From: Anaeramoeba ignava
Lineage: Eukaryota; Metamonada; Anaeramoebidae
Reading direction: 5' to 3'
Length of the DNA stretch: 64,000 nt
NCBI GenBank assembly: GCA_028826165.1
Contig: JAPDFW010000081.1
Coordinates: 576,501-640,500, forward strand
Position numbers and translations under genes: made by a program. The notes beneath the pieces are model-generated. The model had not been told where the DNA came from. It worked only from the letters and a program-made list of their open reading frames with translations, and searched no databases. Of the stretch, positions 23,401 through 38,975 are shown one piece after another; position 1 is the stretch's first letter, and every line of letters starts with the position of its first letter.

Positions 23401-26400
23401 TTTGAAACAAGGGAGAACTCGAGCAAATATTTGCGGACAATATAACCGAGATCGATAATCCTGATAAGAAGCTCGAAGTACTCTGAAAGATACGTGAAAT
23501 GCTGCTGGGAATCGTGAAGAAGACCAAGTATGTTTGCGAGGAAAACAATCACAAACGATGATTTTACCGCCTCGTCTTGGCGCACAAGATACTTCTTCTT
23601 TTGGTCTTGGATTGTGTTTGAAATCCACATGTCCCGAATGTTCGTTTCTTGACTGAACTCGTATATTTGCGATACGAATTTCTGCTGATTGATTTCTTGC
23701 TCAATCAGTGTCTTCTCTTCCACAAAAAGAAGCGGTAAAGAATGCACTATCATCAAAATGAGTTCGTTTCTGAACTCGGAAATCGGTTTCATCTTTAATA
23801 TATGAGATTCGAATAAATTATTCCGTGTTTTTTCATTCCGTTCAAAAAGAATCCCAAGAAACCATTTGAATAATTCTGGATCGTTTTGGAATCGCATAGA
23901 GAGAAGACGCACCCATTGATTTGCAAATGATTTGTTTTTCATCCGCGAAACAAAATTCAATACAAAATGGCATGCAAATTTATTCACTTTATCGAGAAGA
24001 GATTTGTCCCTGATCTCGAATGCCGAGTAAATCAAATCGAAGAGGAAACCGAAATATAAGTAATCGAAGAAGTGTTTTTCTGTGAGGAATTTGATATTAT
24101 CCTGCATTATCATATTGAGGAAATGATCATGAATGGTGTTTCCTTGTTGGAAAGAAGAGAATTTTTGGATTTGGCTTTGATTTTCAATTTGAATATCATT
24201 TTGATTTTGATTTTCATTATTTTCATTATTTTCATTATTTTCATTATTTTCATTTTCATTTTCAATTTGCTGATAAAATAAAAGATACGCAGAAAATTCT
24301 TTTTTGGTTGTTTTTTCATAACTTTTTCCATAGCTATCGGTTTCAAAAGAAATATATTCACCACCAAAGCACTGGTCTGGAATCTGTGCAGGATCAAAAA
24401 AGGAAATATTCTTGTCTTCAAATTTGATCCAATTCATAGGATTATTTGGGAATAATGGTTCTTTCTCCTGGATAAAGGAGTAGTAATGACCCGAATCAGT
24501 TGAACCGTAGTGAACAACAACACCAACAAGTTTATATTTATAATTTCTGCCGCTCTGTGGAGATTGTTGATGCTCAGACGGAGATTGCGCAGGGATTTTT
24601 TGCGAAGGATCATGTTCTTCAGAAGATTCTTGCTTCTCTTTTTGCGAAATACCTTCGCGTGTGTATTTGTAGAGATTGATTTCCATCGGAAACGAGCATT
24701 CATCGTTGATTTTCTTCCTTTCCATTGTATTGAAGTCGTAGCTGAAACGTTTCAGATGAAGAATCAAATATTTAGGAAGTGTGTGGATGCAAACGCGCTT
24801 CAACGCGTCGACTTTTTTCTTGAGCTCCTCGCTATAATAGCGGTTGTCTCCGGAAAGCATTTCGGCTTTTATATATTCATCCAGTGATTCACGAATGCTT
24901 TTCTTCTTGTCAATATCAATGCTAATTGCGTTAAAAGTTTCGTGATTTTCGGAAATTTTATCCGACTCTGAAATGATAATTTGATGTGCAAGTTTCCCGC
25001 GGAACAAACGATCAAGCAAGTGTTTATGGGGTGTTTTTGAAAGCTTGTTATCGAGATTGTCGAACAGGCCGTTGAGGAATTCAACAACGTCTGTTTGTAA
25101 CGACGTGTTTAACGCCTGTCCATCCCATGTGATAAATGCATTGCAAAACTCTCGTGTGGATGCAAAACGGTTCTCTGTCTTGCATAGATACGAGAAGATC
25201 TTCTGTAGTTGGTACAGGATGTTCCCTCTCAGATCCTGCTCATCCTCCTCCACTATCTCAGTCTCAAGCACTGCGCGTCGGAACTCGGGAATCATAAAGA
25301 GTTGTTGGAAAAGTGAGTTCATATAACAAGTTGCTCCCAGATTGGTTAGTCCAATATATCCTGTTTCAGATTTGTCCATTGACATCGGATCGTAGTTCCA
25401 TGTGTCGGGAATTTCTATTTCTGAGACTTGTTTTTCGATCAATCCAAAAAGTGCTTCTAAATTTTCAGAAGAATTTTTTGCCAGTTCAATTAGAAGTAAA
25501 AATGCTGCGTTTCGTGATTGATTTGATTTGCATTTTGGCAGACATTCGTTGAATGGCGAGTTGCTTTCTCTTGCTGAGAGAATTTGTTGTAGATCAGGAA
25601 GTGAGAAAAGACAAGTGTTGAAGATCTCCGAAATGAGATCCTGTCCAAAGGCAATTTCCGATTTGAGTGAGGGTTGGCGAACCAAGATTTCTCGCGCGGT
25701 TTCCAGATATCCCACAAGCACAGCATCAACCGCAGAATCTCCAGAGTTGTATTTCTCTCTAATCGGATGGTTCTTGAGTTGCGTGATTGTTTGCGCAAGT
25801 AGATCCTTCATTCTTATCTGTTCAGATGGCCCGACATGAGAAATTAGTCCAACAAGAAGCACAAAAAATGGATGAAAATTCTTATTCATTTCATCATCTG
25901 CATTTGCTATCTGTGGAAGTAATCCGCTCACCAAGTTGAAAAAAAATCCGGCAACGGCTGAATTTGAGCACATCCACAAAATACCTTCCACAAGCACCGT
26001 TTGATACTCGTGTACCTCAGATCCTAAAAGAGCAAGTCCAAGCCATTTGCTTATTCCTTCATATCTTAAAAGCGCTTGGCGCCATTTATCCTCGCTTGCG
26101 CATCCTGCTACAACAATTTCCATTGCTGCAAGAACTATTGCTTTCCCGAAATATTGAGCCTCTGGATCGCTGCCCCAATCTGTGTGTGAAGTTATTTCTA
26201 GAAGCATCTGAAGAAGTCGATCCGGTGAAACCGTTGTTATTTGAACTTTTGGATCGAAGTGGATCATCCTTTCAACGTCATCTTTATTTTTGTCAATGTC
26301 TTTATTATTATCAATTTCATCTTTATTATTATCAATTTCATCTTTATTTTTATCAATTTCTTTATTTTTATCAATGTCTTTATTTTTATCAATTTTCTCT

Positions 26401-29400
26401 TCGATTTTCATATCAATGTCATCTTTATTATTATCAGTTTTCTCTTCGATTTTCATATCAACTTCATTTGTTTGCGTTATATTATTTCCTAATCTAACAA
26501 CAACACATTCTCTAATCAATTGAAGAACCAAAGAAAGTGCATGAATTTGTCTTGTGCTATTGGATTTATTCTGTACAATTTCTATCATAATCGTAATTAA
26601 CCGTTCAACTCCTCCAAATTTTATGAATTTATATTTCCACAATTTATTCTGATCATTATCAGACAAACTAACCAAATGCATTATCACTTGCAAATTATAA
26701 ACAAGCTGATACATTTTATTATCAGGCAAAATTTGACTCCATTTTTGTGCGATCCAAAGAGAATCCTCTTTCTCAACATTTTTTTTGGGTTCTTGTTGTG
26801 AATTTTGTTGAGATAAATTTCTTTCAAATATATTTTGCTCAAATACATTTTCCCAGAAACTCAGTGTTTCGGGTCTTGTTGGCATTTCCATAATAACTCC
26901 CCATATATTTTCAGTAAGAAAATGTTCTTCAGTATCCAAAAGTTCAAACAACTCTCCAAAATATTTGCTCAGCAAAAAACTGGGCAAAAGCTTTTCATCC
27001 GTTATTTTTCCCTTTTCTTCATATTCCTCCTCATCCACTTGTGTCTGGTGTTCGTCATTTGCCTTTCCTGTTTTGATATGAACAGCTAAATGTGGATTGC
27101 CATCCGGAAACAGTCTTAGTGACTCCAAAACCATTGCATCTTTGAATTTGGAAATCATTGGATGATCAATTTCGAATTCGGTAAATTTGACTCCAAGTTT
27201 TTCTTTGATTTTCCTTCTGAGATAATATACTGTATTCGATCCCGAAATTTTGAGGATGAATTGTTGTTGGGGTTGTTTTCCATGTACTACAATTTCCAGC
27301 GGAAACTCTGGAGATTTGATGATAAATTTATGTCGAATAAACGGGAGATATTCATGAACAATTTCAGACTCCATCTTTCTTACAAACAAAGATAATATTG
27401 TTATGCATCTTGTTTTTGTTTCAATGGAATCTGTTTGTTTCAAAATCTTCATTGTTTTTTCAATCAGCAGTTTTCTTTTATCTTTGGCCAGATTTGTTCT
27501 GCGAACGTTTTGGAATTGAAACAATAAATTTATCGCAAGCATCATGACCTTTTGTTTTCTTGCTTTGAGTATAATTTCCCAGAGGCTAGAAATACCAACA
27601 AAACTTTTTTCATCAATTGTGAAAATGTAAAAATCATCAACTTGTCCGAAAATATTAATCTTATTTAAATTAACTGCATGACAAAAGTGTCTGAAGAACA
27701 TGAACCCGCTTTTTGTCATATCAACAGGATCAAGTGTTTGAGCCTTTTCGAACATTATATCCGCACTCTCTTTCGAGAATTCAAGCGATACAAACCATTT
27801 GAAAAGCAGATCTTTTTGTTTGATATCGTTTTTTTTGCTCATAAAAGATTGCCATAATTTTTCGATATTTTGGACTGTTAATCCTTCTGTATTAGAGATG
27901 AAATCCTTTAAAAGATTTAATCTAAGAAATATCTAAAAATGTTTTAAAAAATAAATATAAATATAAATATAAATATAAATATGAATATAAATATAAATAT
28001 TTGAAATTGTTTTTTGTTTACAGATTCAAGTCCATAAAATTCATCTCTCCATCTTCTTGCAGTTTTTTCATCTTCAGATGATAATTTTTTTTGTAACATT
28101 TGAGAGTTTTCTTTTGTTTCGAATTCCAGTTTGTTAAAGGCAAGAAGTTCGTTAATTAAAACATCAATCAAATTCATATTTTTGACTAAATCTTGTGCAA
28201 TATCTTTTCTTGATTTCAAAGGATTTTGCAAATTTTCAATTGGAATTTTGGGGAAAGAATTAAAAATTGCTTTAATTAATTTGAGTGTGAAAATATTATC
28301 ATCTCCATCAGAATTTAAATTTTGAACACAAGTGATCATAAATTGCTGTTTGAAATCATCAGTGCAAATTAAATTACGAAATATTTTCTTCATGTTTTCA
28401 AAAATGAGGTTTTTTAGTGAAAATGGAGTTGATGAATTTTTGAGTAAATTGAAAAGTAAAGATAGTGCTGAGTTGATTGTTTCTGTTGTTTTTTCTTTTA
28501 AGCATGAAATTATAAAGTCTCTTAATAAAGGAACAGTTATATCATCCCATTTTGTAATTTTTGCAAATTTTTGTGTATATAATTTATTTGCAGTTTCTGC
28601 ATTTAAGAAATGGAATACTTTAGAGAATAATTCGAATATAATTTTTGAGGTTGATTGATGGATTTTCTAAATTTGAATTTTAATTTTAATTTTTAATTTT
28701 AATTTCGAAATGAATTTTAATTTTAATTTATTAAATACTTCTGAAGCATCCCACATTAATAATAAATGCTCTACTGTTAATTTCTCTCTTTCTGCAAGAA
28801 AAATCAAAATTGGTTCTGAACGACCAATCAACTCTGCATGCATTTTATCACCAAATAATAATTCAACAATTTGATTTTTAATTAACCAAGTTTTAAATCT
28901 CCTAAAATATTTAAATTAAAAAATATTTAATTAAAAATATTTAAATTAAAAAAATATTTAAATTGAAAATATTTAAATTAAAAAAATATTTAAATTGAAA
29001 AATATTTAAATTAAAAAATATTTAAATTAAAAAATATAAATTAAAAAATATTTAAATTAAAAAATATTTAAATTAAAAAATATTTAAATTAAAAAATATT
29101 TAAATTGAAAAATATTTAATTGAAAATATTAAATTGAAAATATTTAATTGAAAATATTAAATTGGAAAATATTTAAATTAAAAAATATTTAAATTGAAAA
29201 TATTTAAATTGAAAAATATTTAAATTAAAAATATTTAAATTAAAAAATATTTAAATTGAAAAATATTTAAATTAAAAAAATATTTAAATTAAAAATATTT
29301 AAATTAAAAATATTTAAATTAAAAAATATTTAAATTAAAAATATTTAAATTAAAAATATTTAAATTGAAAAATATTAAAATTGAAAATATTTAAATATTT

Positions 29401-32400
29401 AAATTAAAAATATTTAAATTGAAAATATTTAATTGAAAATATTAAAATTGAAAAATATTAAAATTAAAAAATTAAATTGAAAAAATATTTAAATTGAAAA
29501 ATATTTAAATTGAAAAATATTTAAATTAAAAAATATTTAAATTAAAAAATATTTAAATTAAAAAATATTTAAATTAAAAAATATTTAAATTAAAAATATT
29601 TAAATTAAAAAATATTTAAATTAAAAATATTTTAAATTAAAAATATTTAAATTAAAAATATTTAAATTAAAAATATTTAAATTAAAAATATTTAAATTAA
29701 AAATATTTAAATTGAAAAATATTTAAATTGAAAATATTTAAATTGAAAAATATTTAAATTGAAAAATATTTAAATTGAAAAAATTAAATTGAAAAATATT
29801 TAAATTGAAAATATTTAAATTGAAAAATATTTAAATTAAAAAATATTTAAATTAAAAAATATTTAAATTGAAAATATTTAAATTAAAAAATATTTAAATT
29901 AAAAAATATTTAAATTAAAAAATATTTAAATTAAAAATATTTAAATTGAAAAATATTTAAATTGAAAATATTTAAATTGGAAAATATTTAAATTGAAAAA
30001 TATTTAAATTGAAAATATTAAATTGAAAAATATTTAAATTGAAAATATTTGATATACTTTGTATTCAACCATAATGTTCTTGATAAATAATATTGTGACT
30101 TGTGAACTCTTCTATTACTAACTTTGTTTGCAATTGAGCATAAATCTTGTATTCCTATAACTCGCATTTCTAAAAAAGGAGATGTTAAATATTTATATGC
30201 AAGATCTAATTCAAATGTTTCTAAAAGTCGATCTCCTTCTTGTATTCTTGAAGAACGAATCATTAATCCAATTGAATTAATGAATTTTTCTAAATCTGTT
30301 TTATTTTCTGCTCTTAATTCTTCAAAACTAATTAAAAGTATTTTTGGGAATATTTGTGCAATTTTTCTTGATAAAATTTGAAGATATTTTGTACTAAAAA
30401 TGTATGAAATCTATTAAATAATAAAAAAATTTTTAATTTTAATTTTGATTTTAATTTTAATTTTAATTTTAATTTTGATTTTATAAATGAATTTTAATAT
30501 TAATTCTAAATTAATTTTAATTTTAAATTTTAATTTTTACTTGGAAAATTGGATCAAGTAAATTATGTATTTTAGAAATAGAAAATTTTTGATTTTCAGA
30601 AAGGGAATATTCAATCAACTTTTCAAAACCTTGAATTTTTCCAAAATAAACAACATTTTCTTGAAACATTTTAGAAAAAGCCCAACTATCTTTAGAAGTA
30701 ATAATTTCAATTTTTTCAGGATCATCAGTTTCTTTTTCATTATCATTAATATTTTCAATATCTATATTTTCTGATTTTTGTTCCTCTTCTTTTCTATCTT
30801 TATTTTTTGGTTCTGTTTGTTTTTCTATGTGTTGATCTGGTGGAAATTCATATTTTATTTCTTGCATTTCTTGTATTTCTTGCATTTCTTGCATTTCTTG
30901 CATTTCTTGCTCATCTTGTTGTTGTTGATGAATTCCTAAACTTGGTTCTCCTTTATGAACTAATGTATCCATTTCATCATCATGAGTCCAACCTGAATCC
31001 TGAAAATTTTTAATTTAATTTTAATTTTAATTTTAATTTTAATTTTAATTTTAATTTTAATTTTAATTTTAATTTTAATTTTAATTTTAATTTTAATTTT
31101 AATTTTAATTAATTTTAATTTTAATTTTAATTTTAATTTTAAATTTAATTTTAATTTTAATTTTAATTTTAATAATTTTAATTTTAATTTTAATTTTAAT
31201 TTTAATTTTAATTTTAATTTTAAATTTAATTTTAATTTTAATTTTAATTTTAATTTTAATTTTAATTTTAATTTTAATTTTAATTTTAATTTTAATTTTA
31301 ATTTTAATTTTAATTTTAATTTTAAATTTTAATTTTAATTTTAATTTTAATTTTAATTTTAATTTTAATTTTAATTTAATTTTAATTTTAATTTTAATAA
31401 TTTAATTTTAATTTTAATTTTAATTTTAATTTTAATTTTAATTCTTTAAATTTAATTTTAATTTGAATTTTAATATTAAATTTTAATTTTAATTTTAATT
31501 TGAATTTTAATATTAATTTTAATTTTAATTTTAATTTTAATTTTAATTTTAATTTTAATTTTAATTTTAATTTTAATTTTAATATTGAATTTTAATTTTA
31601 TTTTTAATTTTAATTTTAATTTTAATATTAATTTTAATTTTAATTTTTAATTTTAATATTAATATTAATATTAATTTTAATTTTGATTTTAATTTTAATT
31701 TTAATTTTAATTTTGATTTTTATTTTATAAATGAATTTTAATTTTAATTTTAATTTGAATATTAATTTTAATTTTAATTTTAATTTGAATATTAATTTTA
31801 ATTTTACATTTATATCAGGTTCATTATCAAAATCACAATAAAAGCAACGATCAAAACCAGATTCAAGAATTGTTTTCATTATCATTTGAACATTTGGATT
31901 TTCTTCAGGAATTTTAAATAAAACAAGATCGAGACATTTTTGAAAAAAATTATTAATAGTTTTAGAAACTTCTACAGAATAATCAGTTCTTTTCCAAAGT
32001 TCATTAACTATTTCATTTAAAGTTTGTAAGAAAAAATTTTCTTGTTCTTGTGGCATTTCTTTTTGAAGAACTAAATCAATTTCATTTTCAATCATAGAAA
32101 TAATATCACTTGGATCATTCTCTAAAAATTATTTTAATTTTAATTTTAATTTTAATTTTAATTTTAATTTTAATTTTAATTTTAATTTTAAATTTTTATT
32201 TTAATTTTAATTTTAATTTTAATTTTAATTTTAAATTTAATTTTAATTTTAATTTTAATTTTAATTTTAATTTTAATTTTAATTTTAATTTTAATTTTAA
32301 TTTTAATTTAATTTTAATTTTTAATTTTGATTTTGATTTTGATTTTAATTTTGATTTTTATTTTAATTTTAATTTTGATTTTAATTTTAATTATGATTTA

Positions 32401-32901
32401 ATTTTAATTTCAATTTTGATTTTGATTATAATTATAATTATAATTTTAATTTTAATTTTGATTTTGATTTAAATATTGATTTTAATTTTAATTTTGATTT
32501 TGATTTTGATTTTGATTTTAATTTTAATTTTGATTTTAATTTTGATTTTAATTTTGATTTTGATTTTAATTTTGATTTTAATTTTTAATTTTAATTTTAA
32601 TTTTAATTTTAATTTTAATTTTAATTTTGATTTTGATTTAAATATTGATTTTAATTTTGATTTTGATTTTGATTTTAATTTTAATATTGATTATAATTTT
32701 GATTTTAATTTTGATTTTAATTGATTTTTTAATTTTAATTTTAATTTTGGATTTAATTTTAATAATAAAAATGGAAAATTATAATTTAAATTTAAGGAAA
32801 AAAAATAATAAAACAATATAAATTAAGGAACATTTACGATCCGTAATTTCAAGTTTGAATACAAAGTATGTGTTTAAGTATTCTTTATCTTCGTCTGTCA
32901 T
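20421..32901 (-). CDS. Giant ubiquitin-specific protease, USP9X/USP24/USP34 type
   Basis: 3169-aa model from seven exons: 32838-32901, 31808-32121, 30541-30999, 30058-30410, 28739-28901, 28022-28666, 20421-27932. It cleaves ubiquitin from substrates. Large helical N- and C-terminal regions flank a UCH domain containing GLTNLGATCYMNSLFQQLF (catalytic Cys1535) and YGSTDSGHYYSFI (catalytic His1815). The N-terminal scaffold matches the USP9X/34 class (DLAYKYLTSPFLEMRV, KNQIVELLFGD). Several low-complexity inserts rich in Asn, Lys, Asp and Glu occur (about 26280-26470, 24200-24260, 23040-23130, 21060-21150). The last exon is 7512 nt without an intron, while the 5' introns are swollen by repeats. 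The ATG at 32899-32901 starts MTDEDKEY. Length is between USP9X and USP34. Confidence 0.93.
28902..30057. repeat. AAATATTTAAATT array in USP intron
   Basis: 1156-nt intron made of AATATTTAAATTAAAA/AATTGAAA units of about 15-16 bp with frequent slips. No other content. Confidence 0.9.
31000..31807. repeat. AATTTT array in USP intron
   Basis: 808-nt intron of TTTTAA hexamers. Variants (TTTGAA, TATTAA, and TTTATAAATGAATTTTAA near 31725) concentrate towards the acceptor side of the plus-strand text. Confidence 0.9.
32122..32837. repeat. AATTTT/GATTTT array in first USP intron
   Basis: 716-nt intron. TTTTAA hexamers grade into TTTTGA units from about 32325. The long frames across it are artefacts. 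Confidence 0.9.
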
Positions 32902-33169
32902 AAAAATAAAAGAAGAAATAATAAAAACAATTTTGCAAAAGAATAAGAAAAATGAAAAAAAAAATAAGTTTTTTTATTTTAAATTTATTTTTTATTTTTT
33001 TTTTATACTCATTTTTTTGAAATTTTACATCATTTTTCTCTTTTTCTTTTCTTTTCTTTTTTTTTTATTTGGAATTTTATTTTTCATTTTTTTTTTTTGC
33101 TTTTATTTTGATTTTTTCTCTTTTTAGAAATTTTGGTTTATAAAAAAAAAATATAAATTAAAAATAAGT
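32902..33169. promoter_or_regulatory. Divergent intergenic region, USP / amidohydrolase
   Basis: 268 bp between two opposite starts, dominated by long poly-T and poly-A tracts (32940-33120). Probably a shared promoter region by position only. Confidence 0.4.
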
Positions 33170-36100
33170 ATGTTATCAAATTTTTTTGGTTTTAAATCAA
33201 CAAAACAAATTGTAGATACAATTATTAATCCTGAATGGATTATCCCTATTATTCCAAAAGGCAAAATCCTCAAAGAAACTTCAATAATTCTTAAAAGTAA
33301 CTCAAATATAAATTAAATATAAATCAAATATAAATCAAATATAAATCAAATATAAATCAAATATAAATTAAATATAAATTAAATATAAATCAAATATAAA
33401 TCAAATATAAATTAAATATAAATCAAATATTAAATTAAATATAAATTAAATATAAATTAAATATAAATTAAATATAAATCAAATATAAATCAAATATAAA
33501 TTAAATATAAATCAAATATAAATTAAATATAAATTAAATATAAATTAAATATAAATTAAATATGAATTAAATATAAATCAAATATAAATTAAATATAAAT
33601 CAAATATAAATTAAATATAAATAAAATATAAATTAAATATAAATTAAATATGAATTAAATATAAATCAAATATAAAATAAAATATAAATTAAATATAAAT
33701 ATAAAATAAATAAATATAAATTAAATATAAATCAAATATAAATTAAATATAAATTAAATATCAATTAAATATAAATTAAATATAAATCAAATTTAAATTA
33801 AATATAAATTAAATATAAATTAAATATAAATTAAATATAAATTAAATATAAATTAAATATAAATAAAATAAATAAATATAAATTAAATATAAATCAAAAT
33901 ATAAATCAAATCTAAATCAAATATAAATTAAATATAAATTAATTATAAATTAAATTTAAATCAAATATAAATCAAATATAAATATAAATATTAAATTAAA
34001 ATATATAAATTAAATTAAATATCAAATTTAAATCAAATTTAAATCAAAATAAATTAAATATAAATTAAATATAAATTAAATATAAATTAAATATAAATCA
34101 AATATAAATCAAATATAAATCATATATATATAAATCAAATATAAATTAAATATAAATTAAATATAAATCAAATATAAAATTAAAATAAATTAAATATAAA
34201 AAATTTAAATCAAATATGAATTAAATATAAATTAAAATAAAATATAAAAAAATATAAATTAAATATAAATTAAATATAAATTAAATATAAATTAAATATA
34301 AATTAAATATAAATTAAAATTAAAAATTAAATATATAAATTAAATATAAATTAAATTTAAATCAAATATAAATTAAATATAAATCAAATATAAATCAAAA
34401 TAAATTAAATATAAATTAAATATAAATTAAATATAAATTAAATATAAATCAAATAAAAAATTAAATATAAATAAAAATATATAAATCAAAAAATAAATCA
34501 AAATAAATAAAATAAATTAAATATAAATCAAATATAAATTAAATATAAATTAAATATAAATTAAATATAAATCAAATATAAAATTAAATATAAATCAAAT
34601 ATAAATTAAATATAAATTAAATATAAATTAAATATAAATTAAATATAAATCAAATATAAATTAAATATAAATTAAATATAAATTAAATATAAATCAAATA
34701 TAAATTAAATATAAATTAAATATAAATTAAATATAAATCAAATATAAATTAAATATAAATTAAATATAAATTAAATATAAATTAAATATAAATTAAATAT
34801 AAATTAAATATAAATTAAAATATAAATAAAATCAAAATAAATTAAATATAAATTAAATATAAATTAAATATAAATCAAATATAAATCAAATATAAATTAA
34901 ATATAAATTAAATATAAATTAAATATAAATCAAATATTAATCAAATATAAATCAAATATAAATTAAATATAAATTAAATATAAATCAAATATAAATCAAA
35001 TAAATAAATATAAATAAATAAATTAAAAATATAAAATTAAATATAAATCAAATATAAATCAAATATAAATTAAAATAAATAAAATCAAATATAAATAAAT
35101 ATACGTCAAATATAAAATTAAATATAAATTAAATATAAATTAAATATAAATTAAATATAAATTAAATATTAAATATAAATTAAATATAAATTAAATATTA
35201 AAATTAAATATAAATTAAATATAAATCAAATATAAATTAAATATAAATCAAATATAAATCAAATATAAATTAAATATAAATTAAATATAAATTAAATATA
35301 AATTAAATATAAATCAAATATAAATTAAATATAAATCAAATATAAATATTAATTAAATATAAATTAAATATTAATTATAAATTAAATATAAATTAAATAA
35401 ATAAATCAAATATAAATTAAATATAAATCAAATATAAATCAAATATAAATCAAATATAAATCAAATATAAATCAAATATAAATCAAATATAAATTAAATA
35501 TAAATTAAATATAAATCAAATATAAATTAAATATAAATTAAATATAAATCAAATATAAATCATATTTAAATCAAATATAAATTAAATATGAATAAATTTC
35601 ATAAAAAAAACAAAACAAGACGGTTTGATTCATGACATCTTGCCAACAAAAGAAGCTCAAACAAGATACACAACAAAAAACAAAAAACAAAACCACTTTT
35701 TAAAGAATCAAGCAGTAATACCAGGATTAATAAACGGACACGTTCACACAGCAATGACACTTCTCCGGGGTTACGCAGACGATTATCCACTTGAGAAATG
35801 GTTATTCTCATTCATGTTCCCAGCAGAAAAGGAGTTCATGAACGAAGAATTTGTGCGCGACGGAACAAGAATAGGAATTGCAGAGATGATCCGAACCGGA
35901 ACAACAACAGCAATTGATATGTATGACCACCCAAACGCAATAGTGGAAGCAACAAAACAAACAGGCATTCGAATGGCAGTTTCGTATCCAATTCACCAGA
36001 TTGAACGCGGACATAAAAGTGAGAATTCGGAAGAATTATTTTTTCGCCAGTTCAAACATAACCCCCTAATTTTCCCTATTTATGGACCACATTCAACATA

Positions 36101-36875
36101 CACTGTGCCTGAAAATGAGCTTAAAAGAATAACAGCAACAGGAGAAAGAATCACTATTCATCTCCACGAGACAAAAAAAGAAGTTGAGAATTTTGTCAAT
36201 AAACATGGCATTCGACCCGTTGAGTTTTTAAGAAAAATGGGGATGCTTAACTCGAATTGTATTACTGTTCATATGACCCAACTGCTTGATTCTGAGATAA
36301 AGCTCCTTGCGCAAACACAGACAACAGTTGCACACTGTCCGCAGTCGAATATGAAGCTTTGTTCGGGTATCTGCCGTGTCCAGGATCTTCTTGATTCAGG
36401 TGTTAATGTTTGTTTGGGAACTGATGGAACAGCTTCAAATAACGATCTTGACATGTTTGACGAAATGAAAACAGCTTCTTTACTAGGCAAAATTGGTTCA
36501 AATAAACCTGACGCTTTGACTGCTCAAACCGTTCTTGAAATGGCTACTATAAACGGTGCTAAAGCTCTGGGAAAAGAAGATCTTATTGGATCCGTGACTA
36601 AAGGAAAAATGGCTGATCTTGTTTCCGTTGATCTTTATAATTTACAATCTCAACCTGTTTATGACCCTATTTCCCAAATTGTTTATTGCGGTAATGGTCA
36701 GAGGGTTTCTAATGTTTGGGTAGCTGGTCAACAACTTTTGAGTAATAAAGTTCTTTGCACAATAGATTTGAAAGATTGTTTTAAATTGATTAAAAAATGG
36801 CAAAAGAAAATTTCTCGTTTTCGAAATGAAAATTTAAAGAAAATTAAAGAAAAAGAGAATAAAACAAAAAAATAA
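33170..36875 (+). CDS. Amidohydrolase of the MTA/SAH deaminase (MtaD, TRZ/ATZ) type
   Basis: 460-aa metal-dependent deaminase from two exons, 33170-33296 and 35620-36875 (phase 1). The split N-terminal sheet joins properly: WIIPIIPKGKILKETSIILK and NGLIHDILPT. Metal ligands are all visible: GHVHTAMTLLRGYADD (HxH), TIHLHETKKE, VTVHMTQLLDSE and LGTDGTASNNDLDMF (Asp). SGTTTAIDMYDHP-type context (RTGTTTAIDMYDHP) is typical of 5-methylthioadenosine/S-adenosylhomocysteine deaminases, which make inosine derivatives in nucleoside salvage. The family is best known from bacteria and archaea, so transfer into this lineage is plausible but unproven. Other deaminase substrates remain possible. Confidence 0.93.
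33300..35600. repeat. AAATATAAATTAAATATAAATC array, amidohydrolase intron
   Basis: 2.3-kb intron (33297-35619) built from the 11-mers ATAAATTAAAT and ATAAATCAAAT in irregular order with indels. No gene inside. Confidence 0.92.
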
Positions 36876-37111
36876 TAATAATAAAAATATAAATCTTTTT
36901 TTTAAATTCTTATTTTGATTTTTTCTTGATTTTTAATTGTTTGAAAGCAAAATCAAAAGAAAAAAAGAAAACCAAATTTTTTGAAAAGAAAAAGAAGAAG
37001 AAAAAAAAAGAAAAATCAAGAAAAAATGATTTTGTGAAAAATTAGGAAAGTAAAAAAAAAAAGAAAAAGAAAAAGAAAAAGAAAAAGAAAGATATCAAAC
37101 TTTAAATGCTT

Positions 37112-38975
<1,864 letters not shown>

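Noticed and set aside
28902-30057. Regular repeat arrays as a CRISPR array
   Set aside because: Units lack unique spacers, and the setting is an intron of a eukaryotic gene.
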